A stretch of 41,522 nucleotides of DNA, from assembly GCA_944332215.1 (NCBI GenBank), contig CALVJP010000020.1, positions 1 to 41,522 of the forward strand, given 5' to 3'. This document shows, in pieces, positions 30,271-39,028 of this stretch. Within the stretch, counting starts at the first letter, position 1; the number at the start of each line of letters is the position of its first letter. Position numbers and translations under genes: made by a program. Source of the stretch: an uncultured Bacilli bacterium. GTDB taxonomy: Bacteria; Bacillota_I; Bacilli_A; RF39; UBA660. The notes under the pieces are model-generated. The model was given only the letters and a program-made list of their open reading frames with translations. It had not been told where the DNA came from and did no database searches.

Positions 30271-31413
30271 ATGAAGAAGATCTTGATATTATACGCATTG
30301 TTAATAGGGTATCTCCTACTAAATTTTCTTGTTTTAGCTCCGGCTAATTTAGAATTTTACAATGAATTAGTAAATCCGGTAATGTGGATTATAATCTGCG
30401 GAATCGCGGTTTTTCTAAGTAGGGATAATTTTATCAGAGTGAAAGATGCTAATAATAAAACACAAAGTTTATGTATCGTTTTAATTATTTATATTATTAT
30501 TTATTTCTTATTAGGCCTTTTGTTTGGTTTTCAAAAGACGCCTTATTCAAAAGATATACTTAGCATTTTAAAAAATATTTGGGCTTTTGGTGGTATTATC
30601 TTTTTTCAAGAAATTATTCGTCATTCAATGCTAAAAATGGAAAAAAACAAAACCGTTAATTTTGTTTTCATTGCTATTTTATTTGGCTTAGTTAACTTGT
30701 CTTTTAGTAACCTGGGTGGTCACTATGACAGCTTAAAAGAAGGATTTATTTATACAGTTACAACAATCATTCCTTTGTTTGTAACTAGTGGAGTACTTAC
30801 TTACTTGTCCTATATAGGAGGAGCAAGATTACCAATAATTTATCGCTTGTTTATAGTATTACCTGAGTTTATTGTCCCAATTATTCCAAGTTTGGATTGG
30901 TTTGTAACTGCTGTTGTGGGCGTAACGTTACCATTAGCAACATTTGTATATTTAAATTATATTCATGTTAATAAAGAAGAACGTTTATCCCGCCGAGCGC
31001 GAAAAAAATATAGTCCAATTACTTATATTCCCATTTTTGTTTTTATTGGAGTATTAGCAGGCTTTGTGGTTGGGGTCTTTAAATATCAACCAGTAGCTGT
31101 ATTATCAGGCAGTATGTCACCGACTTTTGACCGTGGTGATGCAGTTGTTATTAGAAAGTTAAGCAAAGCTGAAAAAAATGAATTAGTTGAGGGGGATATA
31201 ATTCAATTTATAAGTGGGGCTAAATTCGTTATTCACCGAATCGTCGATATTGGTAATGACGAATATGGAAATAGAACATTTGTCACGAAAGGTGACCATA
31301 ATAATGCTAACGACCTGGATGCTGTTGGTTATGACCAAATTGTTGGAAAAGTATCGTTTACAATTCCATATATCGGTTATCCATCAGTTTGGTTAAGTGG
31401 TATAGTATCTTAG
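30271..31413 (+). CDS. sipW: SipW-type signal peptidase I with polytopic N-terminal domain
   Basis: 380 residues. The last about 130 form the peptidase: catalytic Ser in VLSGSMSPTF (about residue 280), VVIRK.., GDIIQF, the catalytic His in VIHRIV (about 320; the His form marks the SipW/ER type instead of the Lys type), TKGDHN, and a final IGYPSVWL. Ordinary SipW is about 190 residues with one or two membrane helices. Here some 250 extra N-terminal residues form about seven membrane helices with a Q-E-I-I-R-H motif in one of them. The peptidase should cut the three TasA-like precursors beside it, and perhaps the protein at 255-1586. What the added domain does is unknown. Confidence 0.88.
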   Translation: MKKILILYALLIGYLLLNFLVLAPANLEFYNELVNPVMWIIICGIAVFLSRDNFIRVKDANNKTQSLCIVLIIYIIIYFLLGLLFGFQKTPYSKDILSILKNIWAFGGIIFFQEIIRHSMLKMEKNKTVNFVFIAILFGLVNLSFSNLGGHYDSLKEGFIYTVTTIIPLFVTSGVLTYLSYIGGARLPIIYRLFIVLPEFIVPIIPSLDWFVTAVVGVTLPLATFVYLNYIHVNKEERLSRRARKKYSPITYIPIFVFIGVLAGFVVGVFKYQPVAVLSGSMSPTFDRGDAVVIRKLSKAEKNELVEGDIIQFISGAKFVIHRIVDIGNDEYGNRTFVTKGDHNNANDLDAVGYDQIVGKVSFTIPYIGYPSVWLSGIVS

Positions 31414-31435
31414 AGAATAAAAAGGAGAGGTAAAA

Positions 31436-32527
31436 ATGAAACCAAAGAATGAAAATAAAATTATTTTAAAACAATGGACTCAAGTGTTTTTGCTGATCAT
31501 TGTTTTAGCAGCTATGGCTTTCTCGATATGGGCAATAGTGCATAGTTTTAGTAAAAGTGAACGTCAGAAAGAAGAGCTTTACACTTATACATACAATAGT
31601 AATTTAAGTTATCGTGTATATCTTAAAGATAATTCATTTTTTACAACCAATTACTTAGGAATGAATAGACAGTATATTAGCTCATTAATTGATAAAATAG
31701 AAGTTAACACCAAATATGCTTTCCAAAGTTCCAAAGATTTGGATTATACTTATACGTATGATTTAGTTGCTTCCGCGAAAGGAACATACGCGGAGTCAGA
31801 GGCCAAATCAGTGGAAATATGGTCAAAAACTTATTCCATTTTGCCAGCAGAAACAAAATCGGGTACTGGAAATAATATATCCATCGATAAGACTGTGCAA
31901 ATAGATTATGACAAATATAATGCAATCATGACGGATTTTAGAAATCAATTCGGTCTTTCTATCGATGCTCGAGTTGATGTCGTGTTTAAGGTAAGTATTA
32001 CAGGTGGTCTTAAAGGTGAGAGTAATAGTTTACAAGAAGATAATACTATGACTTTACAAGTACCATTGCTAAAACCAACGATAGAAATAAAACCAGATTA
32101 TGTTAATAGTGGTCGTGATACAGTTTATAAAGAAGATGCTAATGGAAATAGTGGTGAAACAATGAATATTCCGTTATTGATGCTTGGAATTGCCTTATTA
32201 TTGTTCTCATTATTCATGCTTAAAATCTTAGGTAGTAAGTTGCTTAATACAACGAAAAAATCAGAGTATGTATTAAGACTTAATAAAATCCTTAAAGAAT
32301 ATGGCGATATTATTGCTAAAGCAGATAATGTACCAGCGTTGTCATCTTACGATGTCGTTAGTATTAAAGACTTTGTAGATTTAGTTGATATTGAAGAAGA
32401 ATTACATTCACCAATATTGTATGTTGAAATACGTGAAGATTTAGAAAGCTGGTTTATTATCTTAAATGATAAGACTGCTTATAAGTTTATTCTCAGATAC
32501 GAAGATTTTAACCACTTTAAACGTTAA
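31436..32527 (+). CDS. DUF5305-like membrane protein
   Basis: 363 residues: a membrane helix at about 17-37, an extracytoplasmic beta-rich domain (YRVYLKDNSFF, ...YAESEAKSVEIWSKTYSILP..., later VDVVFKVSITGG), a second helix at about 245-266, then a cytoplasmic tail of about 95 residues with a VVSIKDFVDLVDIEEEL stretch. This matches the DUF5305 layout, a family often found next to SipW-type peptidases. It follows sipW by 22 bases with AAAGGAGAGG and is likely in the same transcript. A role in fibre export or assembly is inferred from context. Confidence 0.8.
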   Translation: MKPKNENKIILKQWTQVFLLIIVLAAMAFSIWAIVHSFSKSERQKEELYTYTYNSNLSYRVYLKDNSFFTTNYLGMNRQYISSLIDKIEVNTKYAFQSSKDLDYTYTYDLVASAKGTYAESEAKSVEIWSKTYSILPAETKSGTGNNISIDKTVQIDYDKYNAIMTDFRNQFGLSIDARVDVVFKVSITGGLKGESNSLQEDNTMTLQVPLLKPTIEIKPDYVNSGRDTVYKEDANGNSGETMNIPLLMLGIALLLFSLFMLKILGSKLLNTTKKSEYVLRLNKILKEYGDIIAKADNVPALSSYDVVSIKDFVDLVDIEEELHSPILYVEIREDLESWFIILNDKTAYKFILRYEDFNHFKR

Positions 32528-32557
32528 AAAGAAATCACTTCAAAGTGATTTCTTTTT
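32525..32557. terminator. Bidirectional terminator between convergent genes
   Basis: AGAAATCACTT (32530-32540) pairs with AAGTGATTTCT (32543-32553), with A run before and T run after. The U32 gene's stop codon lies inside the stem. Confidence 0.85.
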
Positions 32558-34727
32558 CGATGGTATTTAATAATTGTTCAATTTCTGTGGGGCTTTCATT
32601 TAAAAATTCAAGGCGAAAATGGGTAATACCTAATTGTTTAAACAAATTAATATTCTTAGTTTGATTGATGGGCTTATGATGCATGATATGAGTTTGACAA
32701 TTTTTAGTAATAATTTGAAAATTTTCATGAAATTTATTTTGTAAATGATACGTGTGCTGACAGTGCTGACAACCAAGTTGGTTCTTAATGATACAGTGCT
32801 TCATAACCATAAGCTCTAAATAGCCATAAATAATTATTTCCACCTTATTTGTATGGCACATTAACTCTTGAAGCTGCGTTATATTTAATTCTGGAGAAAG
32901 AGTTACCAGATCAATTCCTAAACTATGTAGAAAATCGACACTGAAACTATTGACGATGTTTAGAAAATAATCCGTATGGCAATGATTATTTTTTGAGTAT
33001 TTATAGACACTCCCAAGTTCAGTCACGAGTAAATTTTCATGTTCTAACTTGGAAAGTATATAGTCAGTACGATTTAATCTTAAATAAACGTTGGGGGCTT
33101 TATATTTTAAATATAACTGTTTATCATCAGTGTAAATGTTGTCAGCTTTACCTAAGACAGCTTGAAGCTGCGCTTCATTACGCACAAAAACATTAATATT
33201 TATTTTATTCTGTTTTTTTGGCTTGGAATATTCAATTTCTATGGGTTTTAGACTTCGGTCCACATAAATTCTAGCTTTGATCAATTTACTAGTGAGCTTC
33301 CGCCTTAATTCGTTTAGTTCTTTGATATTAATAAAGATATTAGGGTCGCTATCAATCGTGATCTTATTTAAAGTAAATGGGGTTTGTCCTAGTTTACTTA
33401 ACTGAATTTTAATTTTATCCTTAGTTAATGGGTAGTTTTGGGCCTTTGCGACCAGACTCCCCATCTCGGTTATCGTGTGAGTGTTATCAGAGATAGTTAT
33501 TATCAAAGGCTTATTTATTTGGGCTTTAACGTGAAAATTTATATTGATTTTTTTCTCAGGATAATTTCTTAAAACTTTAAGTAGTTGATAATCGGTAGTT
33601 TTTAGTACTGGCTCCATTTTTTTTAGCCCAAATTTATTATCCAAATAAATGATGTCGCCAGCTTTTCCTTGACTAATTAGTAATCCTTTTTGGTTATACA
33701 TTTTATTAATGATAAATCCATCGTGGCTTTCTTGAAAGCGAATGCCGTCATTTTGGTTTAATGTGTCAGTTAATTTGATCGCTATTTTTTTACCAATCTT
33801 AATGATTTGACCAATAGGAATCCCTTGGTGATTTGGGCTTTTAGAATTCATAAGCTCGGAGTTTTGAGCATTGAATAAGTGTCCTTTTGTAAACCCGCGA
33901 TTAAAAAGTTTTTTTAAATCATTATCATTTTGTGGAATTGGCTTTCCATCGATAATATGGCGATATAACTTGGTTACATAAGCCACATATTCGGGACTTT
34001 TCATACGTCCTTCAATTTTTACACTTTGAATGTTACTCTGCAAAATTTCTTTAAAATGTAAAATAGTATTTAATTCCTTTGTGCTAAGTAAAAAAGGCCC
34101 TTTAGTTTTGATGGGGCGATTGTTTTTGATAAGAGTGTAAGGTAAACGACAAGGCCCGGCACATTCCCCGCGATTGCCACTGCGCCCGCCATTTAAACTG
34201 CTAAATAGACAGCAACCACTGTACGAAATACAAAGGGCCCCATGAATAAAGATTTCTTTATCAATTGAGGTGGTGAGCTTATTTATTTCAGTTAAGCTTA
34301 ATTCCCTAGCTAAAACTACGCGTTTCACGCCCAATTGTTGGTATAATTTTAATACTTCATCATTGCAATTATGACCTTGCGTGGATACATGGATTTCTAA
34401 ATTAGGTAAAAGTTTACGAGTTAAGTTAATCATACCAATATCTTGCATGATGACGGCATCTACGCCATTTAAATAAAGAAATTTTAGATATTTTATAAAT
34501 TCTGAGATTTCATGTTCATAAATAATAGTATTGACGGTGACATAGACTTTGACCCCATATAAATGAGCATAGTTAAAAGCTTCAATTAGCTCTTGATTAC
34601 TAAAATTAGGCGCAAAAGCTCGGGCCCCAAAACGTTGCCCGCTTAAATAAACCGCATCGGCCCCATGATGAATGGCGGCTTTTAAAGCATCCATGTCGCC
34701 AGCTGGACTTAATAATTCTGGTTTCAT
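32535..34727 (-). CDS. U32 family protein, RlhA-like
   Basis: 730 residues. The U32 core begins PELLSPAGDMDALKAAI.HGADAVY and contains the signature IHGALCISYSGCCLFSS followed by GGRSGNRGECAGPCR. The four conserved cysteines can bind an iron-sulfur cluster. A long C-terminal part (from about 380) resembles the DUF3656-type extension found in RlhA, the protein needed for hydroxylation of a 23S rRNA cytidine; shorter relatives (TrhP) act on tRNA. So an RNA hydroxylation role is more likely than peptidase action. Further cysteines near the end (CHTNK..., CCQHCQH-like) may hold another metal. The start at 34727 is chosen because GGGTGA sits correctly before this ATG; GTG 34736 overlaps it. The stop is TGA. 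Confidence 0.85.
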   Translation of the reverse strand: MKPELLSPAGDMDALKAAIHHGADAVYLSGQRFGARAFAPNFSNQELIEAFNYAHLYGVKVYVTVNTIIYEHEISEFIKYLKFLYLNGVDAVIMQDIGMINLTRKLLPNLEIHVSTQGHNCNDEVLKLYQQLGVKRVVLARELSLTEINKLTTSIDKEIFIHGALCISYSGCCLFSSLNGGRSGNRGECAGPCRLPYTLIKNNRPIKTKGPFLLSTKELNTILHFKEILQSNIQSVKIEGRMKSPEYVAYVTKLYRHIIDGKPIPQNDNDLKKLFNRGFTKGHLFNAQNSELMNSKSPNHQGIPIGQIIKIGKKIAIKLTDTLNQNDGIRFQESHDGFIINKMYNQKGLLISQGKAGDIIYLDNKFGLKKMEPVLKTTDYQLLKVLRNYPEKKININFHVKAQINKPLIITISDNTHTITEMGSLVAKAQNYPLTKDKIKIQLSKLGQTPFTLNKITIDSDPNIFINIKELNELRRKLTSKLIKARIYVDRSLKPIEIEYSKPKKQNKININVFVRNEAQLQAVLGKADNIYTDDKQLYLKYKAPNVYLRLNRTDYILSKLEHENLLVTELGSVYKYSKNNHCHTDYFLNIVNSFSVDFLHSLGIDLVTLSPELNITQLQELMCHTNKVEIIIYGYLELMVMKHCIIKNQLGCQHCQHTYHLQNKFHENFQIITKNCQTHIMHHKPINQTKNINLFKQLGITHFRLEFLNESPTEIEQLLNTIEKEITLK

Positions 34728-34777
34728 TGTTTTCACCCAATTAATTATATAATAAAAAACTTAATAAATAAAGTCAG

Positions 34778-34797
34778 TGGCTAGAGTTTTTCTAGCG
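34778..34797. other. Inverted repeat in the divergent gap
   Basis: GCTAGA and TCTAGC with a short T-rich loop lie between the U32 gene and the RNHCP gene. It could be an operator; there is no T tract for a terminator. Confidence 0.3.
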
Positions 34798-34827
34798 ATT
34801 GTGATATGATGATAAAGGAGGCGGGAA

Positions 34828-35154
34828 ATGGAAGCGAAAAAGAAGTTTACGATGCTAGATGAAGCTTTTAAGTGTGATGTTTGTGGAAAGGCGGTTGAGC
34901 CCTTAGGCTATACAGCCCGTGATCATTGTCCTAAATGCCTGTGTTCGAAGCATGTGGATAATAACCCTGGCGATCGTGATGCTCACTGCGGAGGTATTTT
35001 AAAACCAATAGCCATTGAAAATGGAAAGAAGTCTTTATATAAAATTGTATATAAATGTATGAAATGCGGGCGAATAAAACGTAATATAATGGCTCGTGAT
35101 GATAATATGGACTTGATTATCAAAATTATGAGTGAAGTCCGCGAAATCAAATAA
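34828..35154 (+). CDS. RNHCP domain zinc protein
   Basis: 108 residues. It shows the RNHCP-family pattern: CDVCG, then RDHCPKCLCSKHVD (Asp where the name motif has Asn), PGDR, CGG, and a final YKCMKCG. These form two probable zinc sites. The function is unknown. A strong AAAGGAGGCGGG precedes the ATG. It is divergent from the U32 gene. Confidence 0.88.
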   Translation: MEAKKKFTMLDEAFKCDVCGKAVEPLGYTARDHCPKCLCSKHVDNNPGDRDAHCGGILKPIAIENGKKSLYKIVYKCMKCGRIKRNIMARDDNMDLIIKIMSEVREIK

Positions 35155-35158
35155 GCGG

Positions 35159-35186
35159 TTTACATTGGCTTAAAAAATGATATAAT
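35159..35186 (+). promoter_or_regulatory. Promoter of the coiled-coil membrane protein
   Basis: TTTACA (35159-35164), 16-base spacer, TATAAT (35181-35186). Confidence 0.65.
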
Positions 35187-35206
35187 GTTAGTAGGGAGCG
35201 ATAAAG

Positions 35207-35902
35207 ATGAAAACAAAAACAAAAATTTTGATTGTTATTGCCTTAGTGGTTTTAGTTATAGTAGGAGTAATTGGGTATATGGTTGTAAAAGATATGAAAC
35301 AAGAAGATATTTTGCGCACTGAAGTTAATAGTTTATCAGAAAAAGATGTGACTAAAGATAGTTATGATGTGGTAATTAAAACAACTGGTGATTATGCTAA
35401 AGTTGAAAGAGCTATCAAAGAATATTTGAATGATTATGCCACAACTTTACAAGAACTATTGAAAATAATGGAAGATGAGAAGTTAGTCAATTGTTTATCG
35501 GCCGATAATTATAAAAATGATGGGCCAGACTTCACAGAAACTAAAGACTATTTAACTAAAACCAAAGAAAGCTTTAACAATAAACTAGATAAATTAACAG
35601 ATATGACCAGTGAAGAAAAGATTATGGAAAGTATCAATAAACAGAAACTTGATAGTTATTATGTCGATTTATATGAAGAATTAATGCTTAAGGGAATTGC
35701 TGCTTCGGATTTTGAAGAATCACAAAAAGATTTACAAACAGCCAGTGCACGCATTAATAACGTTTTAAATGTTGAAAGTGAAGTTATTGATTTACTTATT
35801 CAAAATAAGGGTAAATGGTCGATTGAAAATGATAAAATTGTTTTCCAAAGTACAGAAACTTTAAATCAATATAATGAACTAATTAAAAAACTTAACCAAT
35901 AA
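35207..35902 (+). CDS. Membrane-anchored helical protein, unknown
   Basis: 231 residues: one membrane helix (about 5-27) and an extracytoplasmic, mostly alpha-helical domain rich in Lys, Glu and Asp, with coiled-coil-like stretches (AKVERAIKEYLNDYATTLQELLKIM, in two parts here: AKVERAIKEYL and TLQELLKIMEDEK). One cysteine only. The layout is like the protein coded at 8540, but the sequences do not look related. I do not recognise the family. Confidence 0.7.
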   Translation: MKTKTKILIVIALVVLVIVGVIGYMVVKDMKQEDILRTEVNSLSEKDVTKDSYDVVIKTTGDYAKVERAIKEYLNDYATTLQELLKIMEDEKLVNCLSADNYKNDGPDFTETKDYLTKTKESFNNKLDKLTDMTSEEKIMESINKQKLDSYYVDLYEELMLKGIAASDFEESQKDLQTASARINNVLNVESEVIDLLIQNKGKWSIENDKIVFQSTETLNQYNELIKKLNQ

Positions 35903-35930
35903 AAAGCCAGTTAATTTGGCTTTTTTTATT
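35898..35930. terminator. Bidirectional terminator
   Basis: AAAAAGCCA (35901-35909) with TGGCTTTTT (35917-35925), flanked by A and T runs, between convergent genes. Confidence 0.85.
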
Positions 35931-36684
35931 GAAAGAAAAAGGATAAAGCTTGATAGACCCCATCATGATTGTTGTCAGAGGTGATATATTTAGCATGTTC
36001 TTTAAGTACCGGACAGCTATTAGCAACCGCAAAACTGTTGGAGCAAAGGCGAAACATGGAAATATCGTTATAATCATTGCCGATAACGATGGTGTGAGTT
36101 AAAGGAATATTTAAATAATTAGCTAGTACTTTTAGCATTAAACCTTTAGAAGCATTAGCATTACTTAAACTAAACCAATAATCTTCATCTAAAGCTACGG
36201 ATTCATTGAGAATTTTGCCGTTCATTAATTTTAAATAATTTTCAATAAAAGACATTAAATAGCGATTACTATGGATAAGCATAATTTGCTTGATTTTATG
36301 GTTTTGGAAAAAACCATTATACATATATGACTTTTCTTTAGAAATTAAAAGCTCATAGTTATCAAACGCTATTTTAGCTTTAAGAGCGTATTTGCGTGAT
36401 AAGTTATAAGCTAATTGGGCCAGATTTTTATTTATATAATATCCAAAGATAACTTTATCATTTTTTATATCATAAAGTTCAGATCCATTAGAAGAGATGC
36501 AGTAAGTATGAAGATTTAACTGCTTGGCGACTTTTAATACATTGGGCCGAGCTCGGCCAGAAGCTAAGACTATATAGTGGCCTTGATTTTGTAAGGCCTG
36601 AATGATTTGTTTCGTTTTATCAGAAATTTCGCCTAACTCATTTTGTAATGTTCCATCAATGTCAATGAGAATTAGGTAAGGCAT
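35926..36684 (-). CDS. Cof-type HAD-IIB family phosphatase
   Basis: 252 residues. HAD motifs: IDIDGT (nucleophile Asp near residue 7; catalytic pair D-I-D), the ASGR motif near 43, Lys in NASKGLML and GNDYNDISMF as motif 4. The C2-type cap lies between motifs 2 and 3. Relatives dephosphorylate sugar phosphates, FMN or similar; the substrate cannot be read from sequence. The start at 36684 (complement) has GAGGGG nine bases upstream; the ATG at 36693 is fused to that site. Confidence 0.9.
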   Translation of the reverse strand: MPYLILIDIDGTLQNELGEISDKTKQIIQALQNQGHYIVLASGRARPNVLKVAKQLNLHTYCISSNGSELYDIKNDKVIFGYYINKNLAQLAYNLSRKYALKAKIAFDNYELLISKEKSYMYNGFFQNHKIKQIMLIHSNRYLMSFIENYLKLMNGKILNESVALDEDYWFSLSNANASKGLMLKVLANYLNIPLTHTIVIGNDYNDISMFRLCSNSFAVANSCPVLKEHAKYITSDNNHDGVYQALSFFFQ

Positions 36685-36693
36685 ATTAATCAT

Positions 36694-36906
36694 CCCCTCG
36701 TCAAGAAAAAGGCCTTTATGGACTTAATTATTAGTACTTAAAATATAATTTAAATAGTTGCTAGGGATATGGATTAAAGTAGTTTAATCATGGTTTAGAT
36801 TTTATAATGAATTTAATTTTAATGTAGTGACGCATAGTTTGATAAGAATTATTAGTTTATGACTAAGATATTATATTAAAATGGATAGATTTTGGTGACA
36901 ACAACT
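36694..36906. other. AT-rich intergenic stretch
   Basis: About 210 bases with no gene, clear promoter pair or repeat that I can support; it must contain the promoter of the HAD gene. Confidence 0.4.
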
Positions 36907-36931
36907 AAAAAAGGCTTTTCTTTAAGCCTTA
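36907..36931 (-). terminator. Terminator of the dehydrogenase gene
   Basis: Read on the complement: AAGGCTT, loop AAAGAA, AAGCCTT and more T. Confidence 0.8.
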
Positions 36932-37954
36932 TCGATTGGGATCAACTAATATTTTAATGGCATCATCTTGGCCAGATGTTAAGCGCTCATAAGCAGTTTG
37001 TACTTCTTCTAATGAGACAGTGTCACTGATAAATGGAGTAACATCAATTTGTTTTTTGTTCATGAGCTCAATACACGTTTCGAACTCGGCTTTGGTATAA
37101 GCGATTGAGCCTTGAACAGTTACTTCATGCATAACCGCTAACACAGTCGGGATAGTAATGGCTTTTGTCGCGACTCCCACGAGAACTACTTTTCCACCAG
37201 GTTTAACACCCATAAGACTGGTACTAACAGCGGGATCATTACCACAGCATTCAATCACCACATCAAATCCATATTGAGTCTGCTGCATAAATTTATTAAT
37301 TATTTCGGGATCTTTAGCATCAAACCAAGCATCAGCTACGCCTAGATCAACGGCCTTTTGGCCACGAGCTTTATTGGTCTCAGAAATGGCAATGTAACTC
37401 GCGCCGGCTTTTTTGGCAAACATCGCTGAAACTAAACCAATGATTCCTCCACCAATAATTAAAACTTTATCACCAATTTTAAGGTTGGCTAAATTGATTG
37501 CATGTAAACCAACCGCGGTCGGCTCAACCATGGCAACTTCTTCGTCACTGATGTTAGCGGGAACTTTAATGACCATATCAGGCCTAATAGCCATTTTAGG
37601 GGCTAAAGCACCAGGGTTATCTAGGGATAGGCCAGCGGCATGATCCCAAGTTTCGGGACAATATTGGATGTTACCAGCATGGCAGGCTGGGCAATGTCCA
37701 CAAGGTGAAAGCGGCAATGCAGTGACGCGATCACCAATATGCAAATCTTTTCGGTTTCCAGGGTCTATAACAAGACCACAGTATTCGTGACCTAATACTA
37801 AACCAGTAGGTTGTCCTTCAACCCAATAATGTATATCAGAACCACAAATTCCGGCTTTTTTAACCTCGATAATTACTTTTTGACCATCACTTTTAGGCTC
37901 TTCTATTTCTTTGATTTCAAATTCTTTAAGATTTTTAATTGCAATACTTTTCAT
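36929..37954 (-). CDS. Zinc-dependent medium-chain alcohol/polyol dehydrogenase
   Basis: 341 residues. Catalytic zinc ligands Cys37 (AGICGSD) and His56-Glu57 (LGHEYCG); structural zinc cysteines 85, 88, 91 and 99 (CGHCPACHAGNIQYC); the nucleotide-binding motif GGGIIGLV. This is the sorbitol/xylitol/butanediol/threonine dehydrogenase group; the true substrate is unknown. GGAGG lies before the ATG. It is transcribed away from the perR-like operon, with the two separated by about 145 bases. Confidence 0.92.
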   Translation of the reverse strand: MKSIAIKNLKEFEIKEIEEPKSDGQKVIIEVKKAGICGSDIHYWVEGQPTGLVLGHEYCGLVIDPGNRKDLHIGDRVTALPLSPCGHCPACHAGNIQYCPETWDHAAGLSLDNPGALAPKMAIRPDMVIKVPANISDEEVAMVEPTAVGLHAINLANLKIGDKVLIIGGGIIGLVSAMFAKKAGASYIAISETNKARGQKAVDLGVADAWFDAKDPEIINKFMQQTQYGFDVVIECCGNDPAVSTSLMGVKPGGKVVLVGVATKAITIPTVLAVMHEVTVQGSIAYTKAEFETCIELMNKKQIDVTPFISDTVSLEEVQTAYERLTSGQDDAIKILVDPNR

Positions 37955-38032
37955 ATCTTTACCTCCATTACTTTAATCATAACATATTTTTAAGCTTTTA
38001 GCATGAAAAATGTAAAAATTAGTCATTTAGGG

Positions 38033-38060
38033 TTGTAAGTTTTAGTAAATATGTTATAAT
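38033..38060 (+). promoter_or_regulatory. Promoter of the perR-rubrerythrin operon
   Basis: TTGTAA (38033-38038), 16-base spacer, TATAAT (38055-38060). TTATAAT.TTAATAG (38054-38068) partly matches the PerR box, so self-regulation is possible. Confidence 0.65.
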
Positions 38061-38066
38061 TTTAAT

Positions 38067-38079
38067 AGTAACCATTACT
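38067..38079 (+). promoter_or_regulatory. Perfect dyad just after the -10 box
   Basis: AGTAA CCA TTACT, a 5+3+5 palindrome at the expected transcription start. A good place for a repressor to bind; a Fur/PerR-type operator is one possibility. Confidence 0.45.
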
Positions 38080-38098
38080 GTTAAGAAAGGATGCTATT

Positions 38099-38473
38099 AT
38101 GCGTGAAACCAAACAGAAAAATTTAATTATGTCGATTATTAGTAATAGTTATACACATCCGACAGCTAACGAAGTATACGAGGAGTGTAAAAAAACTATC
38201 GCTGACATTAGTTTAGGAACGGTTTATCGCAATTTGAATTTACTGGCTTGCCAAGGGCAAATTAGGCGTATTAAAATGCCAAATAATATCGACCGATTTG
38301 ATAGATATTCAGATCATACCCATTTTATTTGTGGCATTTGCGGGAAAATCTTTGATGTCCCAGGGGGTTATGTAAAGAATATTATAGATATTGATGGTCA
38401 TAAAGTAATGGATTACGAGTTAAATTTTAGGGGCGTTTGTCAGAACTGCCTAGAGAAAGAAGGAGAGATTTAG
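38099..38473 (+). CDS. perR: Fur-family regulator, PerR-like
   Basis: 124 residues: a winged helix (HPTANEVYEECKK, LGTVYRNLNLLACQGQI) and a dimer/metal domain with HTHFICGICGKIFD and a second CxxC (CQNC), the structural zinc pair of pairs. His and Asp residues in RFDRYSDHTHF fit the regulatory metal site. PerR represses peroxide-defence genes and derepresses when its iron site is oxidised. The direct link to rubrerythrin supports PerR over Fur or Zur. The stop codon abuts the next start. Confidence 0.88.
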   Translation: MRETKQKNLIMSIISNSYTHPTANEVYEECKKTIADISLGTVYRNLNLLACQGQIRRIKMPNNIDRFDRYSDHTHFICGICGKIFDVPGGYVKNIIDIDGHKVMDYELNFRGVCQNCLEKEGEI

Positions 38474-39028
38474 ATGGAATTAAAAGGAAGTAAAACAGAA
38501 CAAAATTTATTAACAGCCTTTGCTGGGGAAAGTCAAGCACGCAATAAGTATACTTATTTTGCTTCAACAGCTAAGGGTGAGGGCTATCAACAAATTGGGG
38601 CTATTTTTGAAGAAACGGCAAATAATGAAAAAGAACATGCTAAGATGTGGTTAAAATTATTATTTGGTGGTGAACTTAAAGATAGTTTAAAAGTAGATAC
38701 TAAAGAGGCTTTAAAATTAGCGGCTGAAGGGGAAAACTACGAGTGGACAGATATGTATGCGACTTTTGCTAAAGAGGCTAAGGAAGAAGGTTTTGACTAT
38801 ATTGCTTATTTATTTGAAGAAGTAGCTAAAATCGAAAAAAGTCACGAAGAAAGATATTTGAAGTTATTAGAGTCAGTTAAGGAAGAAAGTGTATTTAAAA
38901 AAGAAGCACCAAAGATGTGGGTCTGCCGTAATTGTGGCCATATTCATTATGGTGAAGAGGCTCCAGCTATTTGTCCAGTATGTGCGCATCCAAAAGCATA
39001 TTTTGAATTAAAGGCTGAAAATTACTAA
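38474..39028 (+). CDS. rbr: Rubrerythrin
   Basis: 184 residues. The N-terminal four-helix diiron domain has the E..ARNKY, E...NEKEHAK and [10 protein letters not shown] motifs. The C-terminal rubredoxin-like domain has CRNCG and CPVCAHP. It reduces hydrogen peroxide to water in anaerobes. AGAAGGAGAG in the end of perR serves it. The TAA stop shares its last base with the next ATG. Confidence 0.97.
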   Translation: MELKGSKTEQNLLTAFAGESQARNKYTYFASTAKGEGYQQIGAIFEETANNEKEHAKMWLKLLFGGELKDSLKVDTKEALKLAAEGENYEWTDMYATFAKEAKEEGFDYIAYLFEEVAKIEKSHEERYLKLLESVKEESVFKKEAPKMWVCRNCGHIHYGEEAPAICPVCAHPKAYFELKAENY

